Of a DNA stretch of 64,000 bases, positions 17,937-24,943 are shown in pieces. The translations under genes and the position numbers were made by a program. Below the pieces are notes generated by a model. That model was not told the origin of the DNA and did no database searches. It saw only the letters and a list, made by a program, of their open reading frames with translations. Positions within the stretch are counted from its first letter, which is position 1. Each line of letters starts with the position of its first letter. Source of the stretch: Streptomyces avidinii (lineage in GTDB: Bacteria > Actinomycetota > Actinomycetes > Streptomycetales > Streptomycetaceae); assembly GCF_014650695.1 (NCBI RefSeq), contig NZ_BMVL01000019.1, positions 1 to 64,000 of the forward strand, read 5' to 3'.

Positions 17937-18695
17937 TCAGGCGGCCTTGCGGGCACGCCGGTAGAGCACGGTGCCGGCGAGCAGCAGGCCGCCCGCGAGC
18001 GGGAGCCCGGCGGTGAGGACGTCACCGGACCCGGTGGCGGCGAGCCCGCCCGCCTGACCGGGGTTGTTGCTCCCGGTGCCCGGCCCGGGGTGCGTGACCG
18101 GAGTGACGGAACCGGTACCGGGGGTGGTGGGCGTGCCGGGGTTACCCGGGTTCCCGGGGTTGCCCGGGTTCCCGGGGTTGCCAGGGTTACCGGGGTTGCC
18201 CGGGTTCCCGGGGTTGCCAGGGTTACCGGGGTTGCCCGGGTTGCCAGGGTTACCGGGGTTGCCCGGGTTACCGGGGTTCCCAGGGTTGCCCGGGTTACCG
18301 GGGTTACCGGGGTTACCGGGGTTACCGGGGTTGCCCGGGTGGTCGTCGCACGGTTCGTCGCCGCCTCCGGGGTGACCCGGGTGGCCGGGGTGGCCGGGGT
18401 GACCCGGGTGGTTCGGCTTCGGCGGCTTCGGCTTGGTGTGGCCCGATCCGTTGGCGCAGCTGTTCCCGAAGGCCGGGTTGAGGCCGCCCACCACCGTGAC
18501 CGTGTTCCCGCAGGCGTTCACCGGTGCGTCCACGGGTGCCTGCAGGTTGTTCCCGGACAGCAGGCCCGGAGAGTTCGCGGCGTGCCCCGCGGCGCCGGAG
18601 TCCGCGTGTGCGTAGCCCCCGCCCAGGGCGAGAACACCCCCCGCAGCAGCCATGGTGATCAGGGTCTTCCTGGTGACCTGTGCCGGTCGTCGCAT
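17937..18695 (-). CDS. Sortase-anchored chaplin with collagen-like repeat (ChpC position)
   Basis: A 252-residue secreted protein. Signal peptide: about residues 1-32 ([24 protein letters not shown]). One chaplin domain follows (about 35-80: [20 protein letters not shown], then [19 protein letters not shown], both Cys present). Next come four HPG units and about twenty Gly-Asn-Pro triplets. The C-terminus has the sorting signal LAATG, a hydrophobic helix and an RRARKAA tail, typical of Streptomyces sortase E substrates. Classic long chaplins (ChpA-C) carry two chaplin domains; here only one is seen, and the repeat occupies the rest. Position next to chpH matches chpC of S. coelicolor, but the architecture differs. 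Chaplins coat aerial hyphae and let them leave the aqueous medium. Confidence 0.88.
   Translation of the reverse strand: MRRPAQVTRKTLITMAAAGGVLALGGGYAHADSGAAGHAANSPGLLSGNNLQAPVDAPVNACGNTVTVVGGLNPAFGNSCANGSGHTKPKPPKPNHPGHPGHPGHPGHPGGGDEPCDDHPGNPGNPGNPGNPGNPGNPGNPGNPGNPGNPGNPGNPGNPGNPGNPGNPGNPGNPGNPGNPGNPGNPGTPTTPGTGSVTPVTHPGPGTGSNNPGQAGGLAATGSGDVLTAGLPLAGGLLLAGTVLYRRARKAA
18136..18342. repeat. 9-bp-based tandem repeat coding for Gly-Asn-Pro units
   Basis: About 200 bases of near-identical 9-base units (variants of GGGTTGCCC / GGGTTACCG on the plus strand) encode the collagen-like (GNP)n stretch of the chaplin gene. Synonymous variation (cc-g/cc-c, aac) partly breaks the repeat. Copy number is expected to vary between strains. 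Confidence 0.9.
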
Positions 18696-18808
18696 CTGTA
18701 CTCGTCCCCTGGTGTGTACGTTTCGGCCATCGTTCGATGGCCCGGCCGTCCGGGCTCCCCCGCCTGGTACGCCGAGAAGTGAGAGAAATCCGGGCCTGAA
18801 AGCCCGGT

Positions 18809-18840
18809 GGCCCCGGAGCGCTGGGATGCGCTCCGGGGCC
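18809..18840. terminator. chpH terminator
   Basis: A perfect 13-bp stem (18809-18821 with 18828-18840) and 6-base loop start 17 bases after the chpH stop, separating it from the downstream chaplin gene. A second small stem, CGGGC-CTGAAA-GCCCG, adjoins it at 18791-18806. Confidence 0.85.
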
Positions 18841-18856
18841 CAAGACTTCAAACGCG

Positions 18857-19090
18857 TCAGGCGTTGACGCAGGTGTTGCCGAAGGCCGGGTTCAGCAGGC
18901 CGATGACGGAGACCGTGTTGCCGCAGACGTTCACGGGAACGTGGACGGGCACCTGCAGCACGTTGCCGGACAGGACACCGGGCGAACCGATGGCCGCACC
19001 CTGCGCACCCGCATCGGCGTGGGCAAGGCCCGCACCCGCGAGAACCAGGCCACCGGTGGCAGCCGCAGCGGCGACAACCTTCTTGATCAT
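18857..19090 (-). CDS. chpH: Short chaplin ChpH
   Basis: A 77-residue short chaplin. The signal peptide MIKKVVAAAAATGGLVLAGA ends at about residue 26 (AHA). The single mature chaplin domain (GSPGVLSGNVLQVPVHVPVN, then CGNTVSVIGLLNPAFGNTC) has the two conserved cysteines. AGGAGG lies 5 bases before the ATG. The length equals S. coelicolor ChpH, one of the two core short chaplins that form amyloid fibrils on the hyphal surface. It lies between the M20 peptidase and the anchored chaplin, has its own 129-base upstream region and its own terminator. Confidence 0.95.
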   Translation of the reverse strand: MIKKVVAAAAATGGLVLAGAGLAHADAGAQGAAIGSPGVLSGNVLQVPVHVPVNVCGNTVSVIGLLNPAFGNTCVNA

Positions 19091-19219
19091 TGTTCCTCCT
19101 AGTAGGCAATGCGGTCCCAGCCGCGGACCGCAACACCTGTAACGAGGAGGGATCACCGGGGCTACGAGCGTATGAGTGCATTCACTCTTCTCAGTGGAAT
19201 GCGCACACCTTCCCGATTC

Positions 19220-20545
19220 TCAGGCGTTGTCGATGAACCGGTCGAGCACGCGCACGCCGAACTTCAGTCCGTCGACCGGCACCCGCTCGTCCACGCCGTG
19301 GAACATCCCGGCGAAGTCCAGCTCCGGCGGAAGCTGCAGCGGCGCGAAGCCGAAGCAGCGGATCCCGAGGTCGTCGAAGGACTTGGCGTCCGTACCGCCC
19401 GAGAGCATGTACGGGACCGCGCGCGCGATCGGGTCCTCGGCCTTCAGGGCACCCTGCATGGCGTCCACCAGCCGGCCGTCGAAGTCCGTCTCCAGCGCCT
19501 TGTCCCCGTGCACGTCCTCCCGCTTCACGCGCGGGCCGAGGATGCGGTCCAGGTCGGCGAAGAACTCGTCCTCGTAGCCCGGCAGGAAGCGGCCGTCGAC
19601 GTGCGCCGTGGCCTGGCCGGGGATGACGTTGACCTTGTAGCCGGCACCGAGCATGGTCGGAGCGGCCGAGTTCCGCAGCGTCGCCCCGACCATTTTGGCG
19701 ATGCCGCCGAGCTTGGCGAGCGTGGCGTCCATGTTGTCCGGGTCCAGGGGGGTCCCGAGCGCGTCCGAGAGCTCGTCCAGGAAGTGCCGCACGGTCTTGG
19801 TCACGCGCACCGGCCACTGGTGGCGGCCGAGCCGCCCCACGGCCTCGCACAGTTCCGTGATGGCGTTGTCGTTGTTGGTCATGGAGCCGTGGCCCGCGGT
19901 GCCCTCCACCGTGAGCCGCATCCAGTGCATGCCCTTCTGGGCGGTCTCCACGAGGTAGAGCCGCAGGTTCTCGTTCACCGTGAAGGAGAAGCCCCCGACC
20001 TCGCCGATCGCCTCGGTGACGCCCTCGAACAGGCCCGGGTGCTTGTCGACGAGGTGCCGGGCCCCGTAGGTGCCGCCCGCCTCCTCGTCTGCGAGGAAGG
20101 CCAGCACGATGTCCCGCGGGGGCTTGCGGCCGCTGCGCATCCGGTCGCGGACGACGGCCAGCGTCATCGCGTCCATGTCCTTCATGTCGACGGCGCCGCG
20201 GCCCCAGACGCAGCCGTCGGCGATCTCACCCGCGAAGGGGTCGTACGTCCAGTCGGCGGCGTTGGCCGGAACCACGTCGGTGTGCCCGTGGATCAGCAGC
20301 GCCGGCCGCGAGGGGTCCTCCCCCTCGATGCGCGCCACGGTCGAGGCGCGTCCCTTGTGCGATTCGAAGATCTGCGGCTCCAGCCCGACCTCGGCGAGCT
20401 TCTCGGCGACCCATTCCGCCGCCTTGCGCTCCCCGGGGCCCGAGTGGTCTCCGTAGTTGCTGGTGTCGATCCGGATGAGGTCCCGGCAGAGGTCGACTAC
20501 CTCGTCCTCGCCGGAAACGGTCCTGCCCGCGCTCGACTCGCTCAC
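19220..20545 (-). CDS. M20/M28-family metallopeptidase
   Basis: A 441-residue zinc-dependent amidohydrolase/peptidase. The metal-site motifs are LLIHGHTDVVPA (His, Asp), WGRGAVDMKDMDAM (bridging Asp), LAFLADEEAGG (catalytic Glu and Glu ligand), and the dimerisation domain starts LRLTVEGTAGHGSM. A late His is in GMFHGVDERV. The start is GTG at 20545 because GGAGGA lies 6 bases before it; an upstream GTG at 20560 would place that ribosome site inside the gene. Substrate may be a dipeptide or acylated amino acid. Confidence 0.9.
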   Translation of the reverse strand: MSESSAGRTVSGEDEVVDLCRDLIRIDTSNYGDHSGPGERKAAEWVAEKLAEVGLEPQIFESHKGRASTVARIEGEDPSRPALLIHGHTDVVPANAADWTYDPFAGEIADGCVWGRGAVDMKDMDAMTLAVVRDRMRSGRKPPRDIVLAFLADEEAGGTYGARHLVDKHPGLFEGVTEAIGEVGGFSFTVNENLRLYLVETAQKGMHWMRLTVEGTAGHGSMTNNDNAITELCEAVGRLGRHQWPVRVTKTVRHFLDELSDALGTPLDPDNMDATLAKLGGIAKMVGATLRNSAAPTMLGAGYKVNVIPGQATAHVDGRFLPGYEDEFFADLDRILGPRVKREDVHGDKALETDFDGRLVDAMQGALKAEDPIARAVPYMLSGGTDAKSFDDLGIRCFGFAPLQLPPELDFAGMFHGVDERVPVDGLKFGVRVLDRFIDNA

Positions 20546-20713
20546 GCTGCTTCCTCCCACTGATCAGTACCGAACGTCCCCATCCTCCCGCTCATGACCG
20601 CTCTCCCCAAGGGCGATCCCCGGCCGTCGGGGGGTGTGATCGAGGACCCCGGAATGTTTGGTAATGTTTTCCACGTCGGAACGGCCCGCGAGGGACGCGA
20701 GACAGACACCTTG

Positions 20714-20800
20714 TCCGGGTGGCGGAATGGCAGACGCGCTAGCTTGAGGTGCTAGTGCCCTTTATCGGGCGTGGGGGTTCAAGTCCCCCCTCGGACACCA
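20714..20800 (+). tRNA. tRNA-Leu (anticodon GAG)
   Basis: An 87-base class-II tRNA with encoded CCA. The acceptor arms GTCCGGG (20714-20720) and CTCGGAC (20790-20796) pair with one G-T. The anticodon stem CTAGC/GCTAG holds the loop TTGAGGT, with anticodon GAG at 20747-20749, which reads CUC/CUU. A long variable arm (CCCTTTATCGGGC region) and a GGTTCAAGTCC T-loop are present. It stands alone and is followed by a strong terminator. Confidence 0.96.
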
Positions 20801-20816
20801 TGGTCCAAGGACCTAA

Positions 20817-20861
20817 AAAGAGCCGGTCGGAACGACTTCACGTCGTTCCGACCGGCTCTTT
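20817..20861. terminator. Strong bidirectional terminator
   Basis: A perfect 20-bp stem (20817-20836 with 20842-20861) with a 5-base loop. A-rich left and T-rich right flanks give U-tracts in both directions. It ends the tRNA-Leu transcript and, from the other side, the leftward sigma factor gene (stop at 20913). Confidence 0.95.
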
Positions 20862-20912
20862 CGTCGTGTGGTGCGGGTGGGCACGGGTGGGGGCGCGGGG
20901 CCGGGCGCAGGA

Positions 20913-21857
20913 TCAGCGCGGTCCGGTCTGCGCCCACGGCCGGAGCTTCTCCGGGTTGCGGACCGCCCAGATACGGGTGACGCGCCCGTCGGTGAGCTCG
21001 AACGCCGCCACCGTCACGGTGGCCCCGGTGTGCTGGGCGACCAGGCCGGGCCGACCGTTGACCGAGCGCTCCAGGAGCGTCAGTCCAGGGGCCCTGTCGG
21101 CGATGGTGATCAGGTACTCGGCGATGCGCTCGGCGCCCTCGACCGGGCGCAGGGCGGCGCCGACGAGTCCGCCGCCGTCGGCGATCATCGCGGCGTCGGG
21201 GGCGAGCAGGCCGACGAGGGCCTTGATGTCCCTGGCCTCCCACGCCTCCTTGAACTCTCTTACGAGACCGGCTTGTCCGGCGGTCGGAGCCGTCGGGACC
21301 CGTGCGGCGCGCACGCGCCGGCGGGCCGAGGTCGCCAGCTGCCGGCAGGCCGCCGGGGTCCGGCCGATGATGCCGGCGATCTCGGCGAAGGGGTAGCGGA
21401 AGACGTCGTGCAGGACGAACGCGACGCGCTCGGCCGGTGTCATCGACTCCAGGACGACGAGGAAGGCCATGTTCACCGACTCGTCCAGGGTGACCCGGTC
21501 GGCGGGGTCGGCGGGGTCGGCCGGCCCGCCGGTCCACTCGGCGCGGTCGGGCAGCGGCTCGGGGACCCATTCGCCGACGTAGCGCTCGCGCCGGGCCCGC
21601 GCCGAGCCGAGCAGGTCCAGGCAGATGCGGCCGGCCACCGTCGTCAGCCAGGCACCGGGCGACTCGATGGCCTCCTGCCGGTGAGTCGGCATCGCGTACC
21701 AGCGCGCGTAGGTCTCCTGTACGGCGTCCTCGGCCTCGGCCAGCGAGCCCAGCAGCCGGTAGGTGAGGTTGGTGAGGCGTCCGCGCTCGCCGACGATCAC
21801 GCCCGGGTCCGCCCCGGGCCGGCCACCCCCCGGGGTGGACGACGTACTCGTGCTCAC
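20913..21857 (-). CDS. ECF sigma factor with SnoaL-like C-terminal domain (ECF41 type)
   Basis: A 314-residue ECF sigma factor. Sigma2 covers about residues 22-90 (RLTNLTYRLLGSLAEAEDAVQETYARW), the linker has EWVPEPL, and sigma4 spans about 130-185 (ERVAFVLHDVFRYPFAEIAGIIGR). A C-terminal SnoaL-like domain holds ADGGG and VRNPEKL. The linker WxPEPL and C-terminal DGGG and NPxKL signatures are those I know from group ECF41, where the fused domain controls activity and no anti-sigma factor is needed. The usual carboxymuconolactone-decarboxylase-type partner gene is not adjacent. Start is GTG at 21857 with GGGGGGAG upstream. A candidate ECF41-type promoter lies in the divergent gap. Confidence 0.9.
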   Translation of the reverse strand: MSTSTSSTPGGGRPGADPGVIVGERGRLTNLTYRLLGSLAEAEDAVQETYARWYAMPTHRQEAIESPGAWLTTVAGRICLDLLGSARARRERYVGEWVPEPLPDRAEWTGGPADPADPADRVTLDESVNMAFLVVLESMTPAERVAFVLHDVFRYPFAEIAGIIGRTPAACRQLATSARRRVRAARVPTAPTAGQAGLVREFKEAWEARDIKALVGLLAPDAAMIADGGGLVGAALRPVEGAERIAEYLITIADRAPGLTLLERSVNGRPGLVAQHTGATVTVAAFELTDGRVTRIWAVRNPEKLRPWAQTGPR

Positions 21858-21876
21858 GACCGCTCCCCCCGGCCCG

Positions 21877-21903
21877 CCTCACATTCGGCGGGGCCACGTC
21901 GTC
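21877..21903 (+). promoter_or_regulatory. Candidate ECF41-type promoter
   Basis: CCTCACA (21877-21883), 16-base spacer, CGTC (21900-21903), directed at the membrane protein gene at 21959. The ECF41 consensus I recall is TGTCACA-N16-CGTC, so this matches 5 of 7 and 4 of 4 positions with the exact spacing. The adjacent divergent gene encodes an ECF41-type sigma factor. Confidence 0.55.
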
Positions 21904-21958
21904 GAACTACCGAGACCTTATCGATCTACGCCTTGAGGCAGAAGAGGGGGCCGCAATC

Positions 21959-22342
21959 ATGGCCACACTGACGACGGAGAAGCCGCGCACCGCCACGTTC
22001 GTGCAGATCGCGGTCGGTGCGCAGACCTTGGCCCTCTTCTTCCAGGCGGTCACGGCCGGGCTGCTGCTGTCCTCGTCCCACGGCGAGCTCCTGCACGGCA
22101 TCGGAGCGCGCGTGATGTACGGGGCGTCGATGCTGTACGTGCTCGCCGCGGTCCTGGCCTGGCGCCCGGGCGGCGGATCGCCCCGGCCGATCCTGTACGC
22201 GTCGGGCTTCCTCGTCCTGGCCTCGGTGCAGGTGCTCCTGGGCATCGCCCGCGTCGCGTCGGTCCACGTCCCGCTCGGCGTCCTGATGTTCGCCCTGAGC
22301 CTGCTGGCCCTGAGCCGCGCCCCGTCCGCCCGCCTGTCCTGA
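21959..22342 (+). CDS. Small four-helix membrane protein
   Basis: A 127-residue membrane protein. Four hydrophobic segments are visible: about 14-36 (VQIAVGAQTLALFFQAVTAG), 45-67 (GIGARVMYGASMLYVLAAVL), 76-97 (ILYASGFLVLASVQVLLGIA) and 103-120 (PLGVLMFALSLLALSR). No catalytic or metal motif. GAGGGGG precedes the ATG. It is divergent from the ECF41 sigma factor and carries its likely promoter, so it may be the sigma factor's target. Function is unknown. Confidence 0.75.
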   Translation: MATLTTEKPRTATFVQIAVGAQTLALFFQAVTAGLLLSSSHGELLHGIGARVMYGASMLYVLAAVLAWRPGGGSPRPILYASGFLVLASVQVLLGIARVASVHVPLGVLMFALSLLALSRAPSARLS

Positions 22343-22357
22343 CGGGCACGACAGAGG

Positions 22358-23884
22358 TCACGGTCCTCGCCGGCCGGGAGGCTGGGTCGGCGGGGCGGCG
22401 TCCGCCCGTTCGATGGTCGGCTGGTTGCGCGGCTCCGGGACTCGGGGCGGGCGGCCGTCCAGGAGGGCCGTACCGAGCTCGCTCGCGAGCAGTCGGTGCG
22501 TGCCGTGCCAGGTCGGGGCCTGCACCGAGTGGCTGCGGCGCAGGGCGGCCCTGTCGAAGGCCTGAAGGGCGGCGTACAGCAGGAAGCCGAAGACAAGGAC
22601 GACGGCTATGAGGGCGTACACCGGGGCGTAGGCGAGGTCGAACATGGAGCGCCGCTCGTCGACCTCGGCGGCGTTGATGCCGAAGAAGGCGAAGAGCAGG
22701 CCCAGAGTCGCCGTCACGGTCGTGACGAAGGTGACGGCGACGACGGTCCGCACCCGGCGCCGGTCCGCCGCCCTGAGCTCGGCGGACTCGACCGACGTCA
22801 GCTCGGCGGCGGTGGCGTTGCCGAGGCGCTGGAGTGTCTGGCTGACTGCGGCTGCGCGGTCGGTGAGGCCCATGGCCTCGTACAGTGCCGCGTGGTAGGA
22901 GGTCGGCCTCAGGGACGGAATCAGGGTTGCCAGGTCCGCGGGGACCTCGACGCTGTATCCGAGCTCCAGCTCCAGGTGGCCCTGCGCCATCGTGATGCGT
23001 TCGAGGAGGGTGCGCCGTTCGTGCGGTCGGGTGTTTCCGTCCGTACGGGCCCGGAATCGGCGTGCGTACGATTCGGCCAGCACCCGGATCTCCCGCAGTC
23101 GGGCGGCCGAGGCGACGGCTTGGACGGCTGAGAGGAACGCGGCGTTCTCCACGTAGTCCTGATGGCCGGTCAACAGGCTCACGTAGGGACCGAGGACGCC
23201 GGATGTGGTCGGGCGGCGGTTGAGTTCGTCCGGTGTGCACAGCGCGTCGAGCCCGGGACGCGTGGGCAGGTCGGCCCGATAGATGATCCGCTGCGCGTCA
23301 TCCGGGGAGGGCACGTCGGCAGCGGTGGGCGAGGCGCGGAAGACGAGCTGGTGCCGCTCGGGCAGCAACCCGGAGGGCGCGGTACCGATTCTGGAGGCGG
23401 CCAGTTCCTCCACCCCCGCACCACCGAAGGTGATGTCGGCGTAGTAGAGGTCCTCCAGCAGCGGGATGCACTGGAGCAGCGGTGCGGCGAGGTCGAGTGT
23501 CAGCGCCAGGAGGATCTGCCCGGACGGCGCCGTGAACTGCCAGAGGGTTGCCACGGTCGGTGGCGGCTCTCCGGCGGCGCTCCACCGGCGGGCTGTGAAG
23601 AGGGACGTGTCCAGGCCCTCGCGGTGCAGGATGCGCGGGAGCTCGTCGGCGTGCCGGTCGTAGGCGCTCGCAAGCCGTCCCAGGTTCAGCTGGGCGGACG
23701 GGCTCAGGGAGGCAGCCTCGTCGTCGCCGCCGTTCGCGGTGTCGGGGGCGTAGGTCCATGAAGTGGCGTACACCGTGGTCAGGCGGGTACCGAGACGTGA
23801 GATGTAGGGATCGAATGGTGCGGCGGCCCCTCCGGGCAGAGCGGATGCGGCGCGGTCGTCAGAGGGCGTGCCACCGGGCGGCAT
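22358..23884 (-). CDS. Uncharacterised protein with two C-terminal membrane helices
   Basis: A 508-residue protein I do not recognise. It has a soluble N-terminal domain of about 370 residues with mixed character, including LDLAAPLLQCIPLLEDLYYAD and a helical segment at 290-345 (ERRTLLERITMAQGHLELEL). Two membrane helices follow (about 385-405 and 425-450) separated by FFGINAAEVDERRSMFD. The GIN and double-helix ending resembles CorA-type ends, but the signature Met is missing and the N-terminus does not match, so transport is not claimed. A Pro-rich tail ends it. The ATG lies inside the upstream phosphotransferase gene (26-base overlap), so the pair is probably cotranslated. Confidence 0.65.
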   Translation of the reverse strand: MPPGGTPSDDRAASALPGGAAAPFDPYISRLGTRLTTVYATSWTYAPDTANGGDDEAASLSPSAQLNLGRLASAYDRHADELPRILHREGLDTSLFTARRWSAAGEPPPTVATLWQFTAPSGQILLALTLDLAAPLLQCIPLLEDLYYADITFGGAGVEELAASRIGTAPSGLLPERHQLVFRASPTAADVPSPDDAQRIIYRADLPTRPGLDALCTPDELNRRPTTSGVLGPYVSLLTGHQDYVENAAFLSAVQAVASAARLREIRVLAESYARRFRARTDGNTRPHERRTLLERITMAQGHLELELGYSVEVPADLATLIPSLRPTSYHAALYEAMGLTDRAAAVSQTLQRLGNATAAELTSVESAELRAADRRRVRTVVAVTFVTTVTATLGLLFAFFGINAAEVDERRSMFDLAYAPVYALIAVVLVFGFLLYAALQAFDRAALRRSHSVQAPTWHGTHRLLASELGTALLDGRPPRVPEPRNQPTIERADAAPPTQPPGRRGP

Positions 23885-24803
23885 GGTCCCCCTTCCGCAG
23901 CGAGTCCATGCGGATGGCGAACTCGTGGGCCGCTGCCGGCGAGTGCGGGACGTTCTGCATCAGCCAGGTCGTCATGCCGAGCTCGCGCACGGTGCGCAGG
24001 ATGCGGTAGCCGTGCTGCCGGGTGACGTCCGCCCCGTACACGGCACAGAATTCCTTGTACTCGGCAGGCGCGAGACCGAAGCGGTCTGCTGCGGTGGCCG
24101 TGGGCAGCAGGTCCCAGGTGCGCGGGCCGAGCGCTACGGCCTCGTAGTCGATGAGGAGCACGCGGTCGCCGTGGCGCAGGAGGTTGCCCCGGTGGGCGTC
24201 TCCGTGCACGAGTCCGACGGCAGGGTCTGCGGTGACGAGGTTCGTGAACGCCCCTTCGCTGGCCTCGCAGGCTGCCACCAGGAACGCCAGGTCCTTCTCG
24301 GGGACCGCCGCGTCAGTGCGGTCGGCGCTCTGCGCGCCGGCCTCTCGCAAACGGTCCAGCATGAGGGGGAAGGGGTTGAGCACCGGCACCGGAAAATTGG
24401 GGGCGGGCAGTGCGTGCAGGTCACGCAGGAGCACGGCCAGGTCGGTGAGGAGCGGCTCCCGCGGAGAGCGGGGCACATACTGCCAGAAGGTGACCAGCCG
24501 CCCCATGGCGGACACGGGCTGGCGAAACTCGTCACGGGGCGGCAGGCCCGGGAAGCCCTGGGCAACGAGCCATCGCGCCGTGGCGAGCTCCTTCTCCACC
24601 TTGGCGGTGAGGCCGTCGGACCGCGCGACGCGGTACACGAGGCCCTGGGCCGGACTCGCGAAGAGGGCGTTCTCGCCGAGTCTCAGCAGCTCAAGATCGT
24701 GGGGTTGTGGTGCACCTGCGAGGCGCACGGCCTCCAGCACCGCGCGAGCGGCGGAGGATTCGGTGAACGGGTCCTGACCTGAGGGAAGTTGAGATCGACT
24801 CAT
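23859..24803 (-). CDS. Aminoglycoside-phosphotransferase-family kinase
   Basis: A 314-residue APH-family protein. The catalytic loop GLVHGDAHRGNLL (HGDxxxxN) and the Mg-binding segment VLLIDYEAVALGPRTWDLLP are intact. The phosphate/Lys region is GLVYRVARSDGLTAKVEKEL. The ATG at 24803 starts the protein; the open frame upstream runs antisense to nothing credible. Such enzymes phosphorylate small hydroxylated molecules; an aminoglycoside substrate should not be assumed. It overlaps the downstream membrane protein gene by 26 bases. The two may form an accessory pair beside tRNA-Leu. Confidence 0.82.
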   Translation of the reverse strand: MSRSQLPSGQDPFTESSAARAVLEAVRLAGAPQPHDLELLRLGENALFASPAQGLVYRVARSDGLTAKVEKELATARWLVAQGFPGLPPRDEFRQPVSAMGRLVTFWQYVPRSPREPLLTDLAVLLRDLHALPAPNFPVPVLNPFPLMLDRLREAGAQSADRTDAAVPEKDLAFLVAACEASEGAFTNLVTADPAVGLVHGDAHRGNLLRHGDRVLLIDYEAVALGPRTWDLLPTATAADRFGLAPAEYKEFCAVYGADVTRQHGYRILRTVRELGMTTWLMQNVPHSPAAAHEFAIRMDSLRKGDHAARWHAL

Positions 24804-24890
24804 AGCCGGATCAGCTTCACCAGACTGCGAAGGGGTGTCAAGGGGCGCACGGAGCGTCACCGACCCGGCTGTGCGCGGATGGGACAAGCG

Positions 24891-24929
24891 AAGGGGCTCC
24901 CGAGCCGGGAGTCGGCGCGGGAGCCCCTT
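24891..24929. terminator. Terminator after the AnsP-type permease gene
   Basis: AAGGGGCTCCCG (24891-24902) pairs with CGGGAGCCCCTT (24918-24929), a 12-bp stem with a 15-base loop, 15 bases after the leftward permease stop. It separates the permease from the phosphotransferase gene downstream. Confidence 0.8.
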
Positions 24930-24943
24930 GCGGGAAGAGTCGG

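Noticed and set aside
18064-18375. Plus-strand collagen-like frame in the repeat region
   Set aside because: It is the complement of the GNP-coding repeat; the minus strand has the signal peptide and sorting motif.
17937-19181. A long gene merging both chaplins
   Set aside because: The frame runs antisense through chpH and its terminator; the chaplin signal peptide starts at 18695.
22358-23884. CorA-type transporter
   Set aside because: It has a helical hairpin with GIN, but not the GMN signature or the CorA N-terminal fold.
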